A stretch of DNA of 64,000 nt from JANPLD01 sp031426355 (GTDB lineage: Bacteria > Pseudomonadota > Alphaproteobacteria > Rickettsiales > UBA8987), in contig JANPLD010000068.1 of assembly GCA_031426355.1 (NCBI GenBank), forward strand, positions 112,894 through 176,893. Direction: 5' to 3'. Numbering within the stretch: the first letter of the stretch is position 1; each line of letters opens with the position of its first letter. The notes beneath the pieces were generated by a model, which was given only the letters and a program-made list of their open reading frames with translations, did not search any database and was not told the DNA's origin. A program made the translations under genes and the position numbers. Shown in pieces: positions 59,924-64,000 of this stretch.

Positions 59924-61291
59924 TCAATCTTCTAACAGTCTTCCAAGTTCTTTTTTCAGTTCATTAAACTTTAAATAATCCTGTGATGATTTATCTACAT
60001 TCTGTTCTGCTTTCGCCAGATAGAATTTTGAGTTCTCTTTATCTTTTGCAATAACTGAAGCTTCAGCAAGGTATAAATATGATTTTCCTACCTGACCTAA
60101 TTTTCCATAAGCTAACCCAAGCCTGTTTATTGCGCCAATATTCCTTGGTTCCCTGAGGATAATATTTTTCAGGACACCAATTGCGCGGTTATAATATTCC
60201 GGGCTATCAGCAGCGAGCATGGCATTTGCAAGGTTGAGTTTAACTAAACCTGAGTTAGGCAGCATCGATGAAACTTTCTCATACTGATGTATTGCCTCTA
60301 TTACCTTTCCTCTTTCAAACTGGTATTGCCCAATCAGTTCCTGCAAATACGGATTATCAGGATGTTTGATTATAAGCTGGTTTAAAAGTTTATCTGCTTC
60401 TGCAAAACGGGCTTCTTTATTATAAGCGATAGAAAGAGCGTAAAGCGCATCATCAGATGTTTTGCCCGCATACATTGATCTTGTTTTTCTAGGCTCTGCC
60501 AGATAACCATAGAATTTTGCCCTTACCATTTTAAATTCATCTTCTACTGACTGAGGTGTTTTCTTATCAATTTCAGGATTTTTCTTTATAGCATTTTCGA
60601 GATAATTTATCCTGTCTTCAGAAACAGGGTGAGTGAGTAAATATTTATCAACTATCTCGCCTGATATTTTTTGTTTCATTACCAGTTTGCGGAGTATTTT
60701 TACCAGACCCCTTGGGGAAATATCTATGTCTTTAAGAACATCTAATGCAACTGTATCTGCAGCATTTTCAAAATCCCTTGAGTAGCTTAAAACATTTCTG
60801 GTTGCGATATTCTGCCCGACCGATGATATCGCTAATCCTGCTTCAGCTGGAGCGCCCGCAATAACCGAACCAAGCCCCAGAACATATCCAGCAAGCATGC
60901 CGATATTTGCGTTATCAAATGTCTGGCTTTTTTGTATCAGATGAGCGCCTTTAATGTGGCCTGCTTCGTGCGCGATAACACCTATTAATGATGAAGCCTC
61001 ATCAGCTTCCATTATCAAACCGGTATGGATAAAAACTTTTTGCCCGCCAGCAACAAACGCGTTTATCGCAGGGTCATTAATTATGATTATTTCAATTGAA
61101 TCTTCATCAAGCCCGATGGACCTGAATATCGGCGCAGTTATTTCTTTCAGGTATTTTTCCGTTTCTTCATCCCTTATTAATGCGATACTGTCAGCTTTGC
61201 TTGAGGCAGATATGGCGTTAGTCGCCAGTAAAGCAACAGCCAGCACTCCAATAAATAATAGGGGTAAGTATATTTTAAGTATTTTGTTCAT
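59924..61291 (-). CDS. M48-family zinc metalloprotease with TPR repeats (BepA-like)
   Basis: A 455-residue exported protease. The signal peptide covers about residues 1-30. The M48 zinc site is HEAGH (107-111) in IGVIAHEAGHIKGAHLI, with the third ligand Glu in SRDFENAADTVALD. A C-terminal TPR array follows from about residue 290 (LLNQLIIKHPDNPYLQELIGQY, then EPRNIGAINRLGLAYGKLG). The layout matches BepA/YfgC, a periplasmic protease that monitors outer-membrane barrel assembly, especially LptD. That role fits LptE and BamA in this window. Confidence 0.93.
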   Translation of the reverse strand: MNKILKIYLPLLFIGVLAVALLATNAISASSKADSIALIRDEETEKYLKEITAPIFRSIGLDEDSIEIIIINDPAINAFVAGGQKVFIHTGLIMEADEASSLIGVIAHEAGHIKGAHLIQKSQTFDNANIGMLAGYVLGLGSVIAGAPAEAGLAISSVGQNIATRNVLSYSRDFENAADTVALDVLKDIDISPRGLVKILRKLVMKQKISGEIVDKYLLTHPVSEDRINYLENAIKKNPEIDKKTPQSVEDEFKMVRAKFYGYLAEPRKTRSMYAGKTSDDALYALSIAYNKEARFAEADKLLNQLIIKHPDNPYLQELIGQYQFERGKVIEAIHQYEKVSSMLPNSGLVKLNLANAMLAADSPEYYNRAIGVLKNIILREPRNIGAINRLGLAYGKLGQVGKSYLYLAEASVIAKDKENSKFYLAKAEQNVDKSSQDYLKFNELKKELGRLLED

Positions 61292-61344
61292 ATATAAATT
61301 TTAGTCGTCTAGATTGATTACATTATCTCACTTTACAAGCGAAA

Positions 61345-62316
61345 ATGCAAAAGCCTTGGAAAATCTACTTTTCAAAGATCGCATCTATATGCAATAGCGC
61401 CGCTTTTGAAACTATAGGTAAATGGGAGATCTATCTTGAAAATGAGAAAAAATACTCACCTAATACTTTAGAAGCATATTTTGGAGACCTCTACTTCTTC
61501 ATGGATTTTCTATATAGGAAATTTGATAAGGAAATAAATACTGAGCTTTTAAATAATTTTTCCTCTTCCGTATTCAGGGAATTCCTTGCACATATTGCTT
61601 CGTATAGAAAAGCTGCTTCAAGAGCGAGGGCTTTATCAACAATAAAAAGTTTTTACCGTTTCAGTGAGAAAAATAATCTTCTCAAAAATGAAAATGTGTT
61701 TGCTATCAGATCACCAAAGCTTGATAAAAACCTTCCGCGTGCAATTGAGGTTGAGAAAACTTTAACTGCAATAGAAAATTCTTCTGACATAGAACATCTC
61801 AAGAGAAATTCTGAGGAATGGGTGGCGCAAAGGGATAAGGCTTTACTCACTTTATTATATTCATGCGGGCTTCGTGTTTCCGAGGCGATAAATTTAAAGA
61901 TATCTGATTTTTTTGGTTCAGATAATTTCCTCCGCATAAAAGGTAAAGGTGGTAAGGAACGTATAGTTCCATTAATTCCTGAAGTTACAAAAGAGATAGA
62001 AAAACTTAAAGACCTATGCCCTTTTATTGATGAAAAAAACCTGCAAAATAATCTATTCTTTGGTAAGCGCGGGAAGTTATTAGACGCAGCAGTATTCCAA
62101 AAAACCGTACGCGAAATTAAGAACTTGAATAATTTACCTGAAGGCTCTACACCGCACGCTTTTAGGCATTCTTATGCAACACATTTACTTTCGGAAAGTG
62201 GTGACTTAAGAACGATACAGGAATTGCTTGGCCATTCTTCCCTCTCAACCACGCAACGATATACCAAGGTTGACGGGGCGAGGATTTTTAAAGAACTTGA
62301 TAGAATTAACGAATAA
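61345..62316 (+). CDS. xerC: Tyrosine recombinase XerC
   Basis: A 323-residue recombinase that resolves chromosome dimers at dif with XerD. The N-terminal SAM-like domain has WEIYLENEKKYSPNTLEAY, and the catalytic domain has the Arg in SCGLRVSEAINL (about 176), Lys in IKGKGGKERIVPL, His-x2-Arg in HAFRHSYATHLL (about 271), and the nucleophile Tyr in TTQRYTKV (about 306). XerC rather than XerD is a judgement from the N-terminal wording. No mobile element is nearby, so a housekeeping role is likely. A YkuD gene follows at 14 bases. Confidence 0.9.
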   Translation: MQKPWKIYFSKIASICNSAAFETIGKWEIYLENEKKYSPNTLEAYFGDLYFFMDFLYRKFDKEINTELLNNFSSSVFREFLAHIASYRKAASRARALSTIKSFYRFSEKNNLLKNENVFAIRSPKLDKNLPRAIEVEKTLTAIENSSDIEHLKRNSEEWVAQRDKALLTLLYSCGLRVSEAINLKISDFFGSDNFLRIKGKGGKERIVPLIPEVTKEIEKLKDLCPFIDEKNLQNNLFFGKRGKLLDAAVFQKTVREIKNLNNLPEGSTPHAFRHSYATHLLSESGDLRTIQELLGHSSLSTTQRYTKVDGARIFKELDRINE

Positions 62317-62330
62317 TTTTAAATGCGCGT

Positions 62331-62906
62331 ATGAATAGATTCCTGCTTGTTTGTTTATGTTTCTGCCTGACCTCATGTAGCTCTTTTGGTTTTGATTCCC
62401 CTGATATGAGCATGTCAAAATTCTTTCGCATATTCGGCATAAAACAAAGCCCGAAAAACATATCGGAATTTGACAAGGCAGACAGAATATTAGTTTTGAA
62501 AGAAGAAAGATGGCTGAAGCTTCTTGATTCCAATGGCGAAGTTATAAGATCTTACAAAATTGCACTTGGAGCAAACCCGGTTGGGAAAAAACGTTTTGAA
62601 GGAGATAATAAAACTCCCGAAGGAATATATCATGTAGCTAATAAAAATCCTTACAGCAGGTATCATCTGTCACTTCTGGTTTCATACCCTAATAAAAAGG
62701 ATAGAAAATACGCTAAGAAATATGGCAAATCCCCAGGCGGCGAGATCATGATCCATGGCCTAGAAAATAAATCCGGCCTTAAAGGCTATTTCAAACATCT
62801 GATGAATGACAACTGGACAGCCGGCTGCATAGCTGTTGATGATAAAGAGATGGATGAGATTTGGAGATTGGTTGATACTGGAACTAAGATTGAGATACGG
62901 CCTTAG
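62331..62906 (+). CDS. L,D-transpeptidase (YkuD/ErfK family) lipoprotein
   Basis: A 191-residue lipoprotein with lipobox LTSC (Cys16). The YkuD domain has ERWLKLLDSNGEVIRSYKIALG near residue 60, HGLE near 142, and the catalytic Cys in NDNWTAGCIAVDD (about 165). L,D-transpeptidases make 3-3 peptidoglycan cross-links or anchor lipoproteins to murein. Together with MltA it supports a genuine peptidoglycan. It follows xerC by 14 bases and precedes tRNA-Gln. Confidence 0.92.
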   Translation: MNRFLLVCLCFCLTSCSSFGFDSPDMSMSKFFRIFGIKQSPKNISEFDKADRILVLKEERWLKLLDSNGEVIRSYKIALGANPVGKKRFEGDNKTPEGIYHVANKNPYSRYHLSLLVSYPNKKDRKYAKKYGKSPGGEIMIHGLENKSGLKGYFKHLMNDNWTAGCIAVDDKEMDEIWRLVDTGTKIEIRP

Positions 62907-62914
62907 TTATATGT

Positions 62915-62989
62915 TGGCTGGGTCGCTAGGATTCGAACCTAGGGATGCTGGTACCAAAAACCAGTGCCTTACCGCTTGGCTACGACCCA
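62915..62989 (-). tRNA. tRNA-Gln(TTG), CCA encoded
   Basis: On the minus strand the cloverleaf is complete. The acceptor stem TGGGTCG pairs with CGACCCA, the D-arm is GCC AAGCGGTAA GGC, the anticodon stem CTGGT/ACCAG holds loop TTTTGGT (anticodon TTG, codon CAA), and the T-arm is CTAGG TTCGAAT CCTAG. The discriminator G and the CCA end are encoded. Loop and stems match Proteobacterial tRNA-Gln. In organisms with GatB it is charged through the Glu-tRNA-Gln amidation route. Confidence 0.96.
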
Positions 62990-63109
62990 ATATGATTGTC
63001 TTGATTATTTAGCAGACTATCTTCAACAAACCAGCGGTATATAGCTTATTTGTTTTTTACTTTCAAGGCACTTGTTCAAGGTGCTTCGCGCCTGTTACTT
63101 TTTTTATTG

Positions 63110-63850
63110 CTAAATTGTATTAAGATTCTGTTTTATATAAGAAATTAATATTTCAGGATAATCAGTTATAAAATTTGAATTTGGTAATTTTGCCAGTTTA
63201 TCTACGATTTTATCGTCTATCTCTTTTTCTTTTATCGTCCAGAAGAACTTCAGTTTGTCTGATTTAAGTATCTTCTCATTTGTTGTATAGCAGTTCGGGA
63301 TATAACAATATGAATTTATCTCCTGATCAAGTTTGATAAGGTAATCAAGGAAGTTTTTTTTATCCGCATCTTTTGAATCAAACAGGATGCCAAGTTTTAT
63401 ATTTTTATCTTTCTGGTAAGCTGTTTTAAGTTCTTCATGTTTAAATGATGATACGATAATATTATTTTTATTTTTGTAGTTCTTTATTTCTTCAACTACA
63501 TTTTCGGCAATTCCTTTCTGTTTGATCTCAATATTTAATATTTTATTTTCCGGCAATATTTCCAGCAGTTCCTGTAGTGAAGGTATTTTGCTTTTTATGT
63601 TTGATCTATCAAGGTCAATATTTTTTATCTCTGAATATGTTGATCTCGTGATCTTAATTTTTGAGGATCTTGAATGAATTTTTATTTCATCATCATGGAT
63701 AACCATGAGCTTTTTATCTTTGCTGAGCCATACATCTATTTCAATACCATCTGCCTTATTTTCAAATGCGTAATTTATCGCTTCTAATGTATTCTGGTAA
63801 GGTTTGGTTTTATCTTCCTGCCTTATGCCTCTATGCCCTAAGATTTTCAT
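63110..63850 (-). CDS. Glycerophosphodiester phosphodiesterase
   Basis: A 246-residue GDPD-family hydrolase that splits glycerophosphodiesters into glycerol-3-phosphate and an alcohol. The catalytic and metal motif starts LGHRGIRQED, then NTLEAINYAFENKADGIEIDV and DKKLMVIHDDEIKI near residue 50. Later segments are LNIEIKQKG near 110 and FWTIKEKEID near 205. No signal peptide, so it acts in the cytoplasm. It is separated from tRNA-Gln by about 120 AT-rich bases with no other feature. Confidence 0.9.
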   Translation of the reverse strand: MKILGHRGIRQEDKTKPYQNTLEAINYAFENKADGIEIDVWLSKDKKLMVIHDDEIKIHSRSSKIKITRSTYSEIKNIDLDRSNIKSKIPSLQELLEILPENKILNIEIKQKGIAENVVEEIKNYKNKNNIIVSSFKHEELKTAYQKDKNIKLGILFDSKDADKKNFLDYLIKLDQEINSYCYIPNCYTTNEKILKSDKLKFFWTIKEKEIDDKIVDKLAKLPNSNFITDYPEILISYIKQNLNTI

Positions 63851-63873
63851 AACTTATTTATATTTTATAAACC

Positions 63874-63992
63874 TGTTGATAAGTATGTTGATAGATAATT
63901 GTAAAGAAAGTTTTAAGTGTTTTCAGTTAATTATACAGTAACTGTTATCATGGTTATGAGCTGTCAGTAAGTTATGATAGGGTTGTTAATAA
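63874..63992. other. AT-rich edge region with DnaA-box-like sequences
   Basis: The last 150 bases upstream of the glycerophosphodiesterase are very AT-rich and contain TGTTGATAA (63874-63882), TGTTGATAG (63886-63894) and TGTTAATAA (63984-63992). In reverse these are TTATCAACA, CTATCAACA and TTATTAACA, one or two mismatches from the DnaA box TTATCCACA. The window ends here, so an origin cannot be judged; an ordinary promoter region is equally possible. Confidence 0.2.
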
Positions 63993-64000
63993 GTTTTATA

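Noticed and set aside
61345..62316. Phage or island integrase
   Set aside because: The gene has the XerC layout, no adjacent tRNA-disrupting direct repeats, and housekeeping neighbours; the tRNA-Gln nearby is intact.

Overview
The window is a compact, AT-rich (by eye about 60-65 percent A+T) stretch of chromosome from an alphaproteobacterium, most likely a member of Rickettsiales or a close deep-branching relative. Pointers are the valyl-tRNA synthetase of the form I remember from Rickettsia, dispersed gene-transfer-agent (GTA) genes of the Rhodobacter type, a flavin-dependent thymidylate synthase (ThyX), a PleC/DivJ-like kinase, and alphaproteobacterial families such as DUF1476, DUF3576, Tim44-like and ELM1-like proteins. 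Purine synthesis (purC-purS-purQ), riboflavin synthesis, aroQ, lipid A acylation, LPS export, porin and murein-modifying enzymes show a Gram-negative envelope and more biosynthesis than a typical Rickettsia. No rRNA, insertion sequence or CRISPR array was seen. No gene-free stretch exceeds about 260 bases.

Region 1 (1-11.4 kb) is a split GTA/phage-head-and-tail locus around recA-alaS. On the minus strand lie the prohead protease (g4-like) and capsid (g5-like), then a g6-like connector broken by a 1-nt frameshift, a g12-like gene with an in-frame TAG, then g13-, g14- and g15-like genes running off the left edge. The portal (g3-like) is 4.6 kb away on the plus strand. Genes equivalent to g7-g11 are absent between g6 and g12. 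Each of the three GTA units is preceded by the same motif (CCCTTCCG, then ATTTTTC at a fixed offset), which suggests one regulon. A triple 12-bp tandem repeat lies upstream of recA.

Region 2 (10.8-23.1 kb) holds yggU, DUF1294, valS, yejE, pgsA, a Tim44-like gene with mltA, a LysR regulator divergent from an unknown gene, ribD, a Pro/Gln-rich lipoprotein, and rpiB-glyA-nrdR. Region 3 (23.1-30.5 kb) has three tandem pseudopilin-like genes with a TlpA-like thioredoxin and DUF1476, then the purine operon, an ABC ATPase, ribE and yejB.

Region 4 (30.5-37.9 kb) is a plus-strand run: sensor kinase, thyX, dgt, recO, parC, def. It ends in a degenerate dispersed repeat and a terminator. Region 5 (37.9-49.8 kb) is mostly minus strand: cdsA-dxr-rseP-bamA-ompH (phospholipid, isoprenoid and outer-membrane assembly), an unknown membrane protein, lpxL, gyrA and terC. 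Region 6 (49.8-64 kb) carries leuS-lptE-holA with a DUF3576 lipoprotein, a porin with a clear terminator, gatB, an ELM1-like protein, aroQ, a DsbA-like protein, an M48 protease, xerC, an L,D-transpeptidase, tRNA-Gln(TTG) and a glycerophosphodiesterase.

Genes are packed tightly. Convergent pairs commonly abut or overlap by a few bases, and obvious hairpin terminators are rare. The most notable signals are the shared GTA-unit motif, the two broken GTA genes and the recA-upstream repeats.
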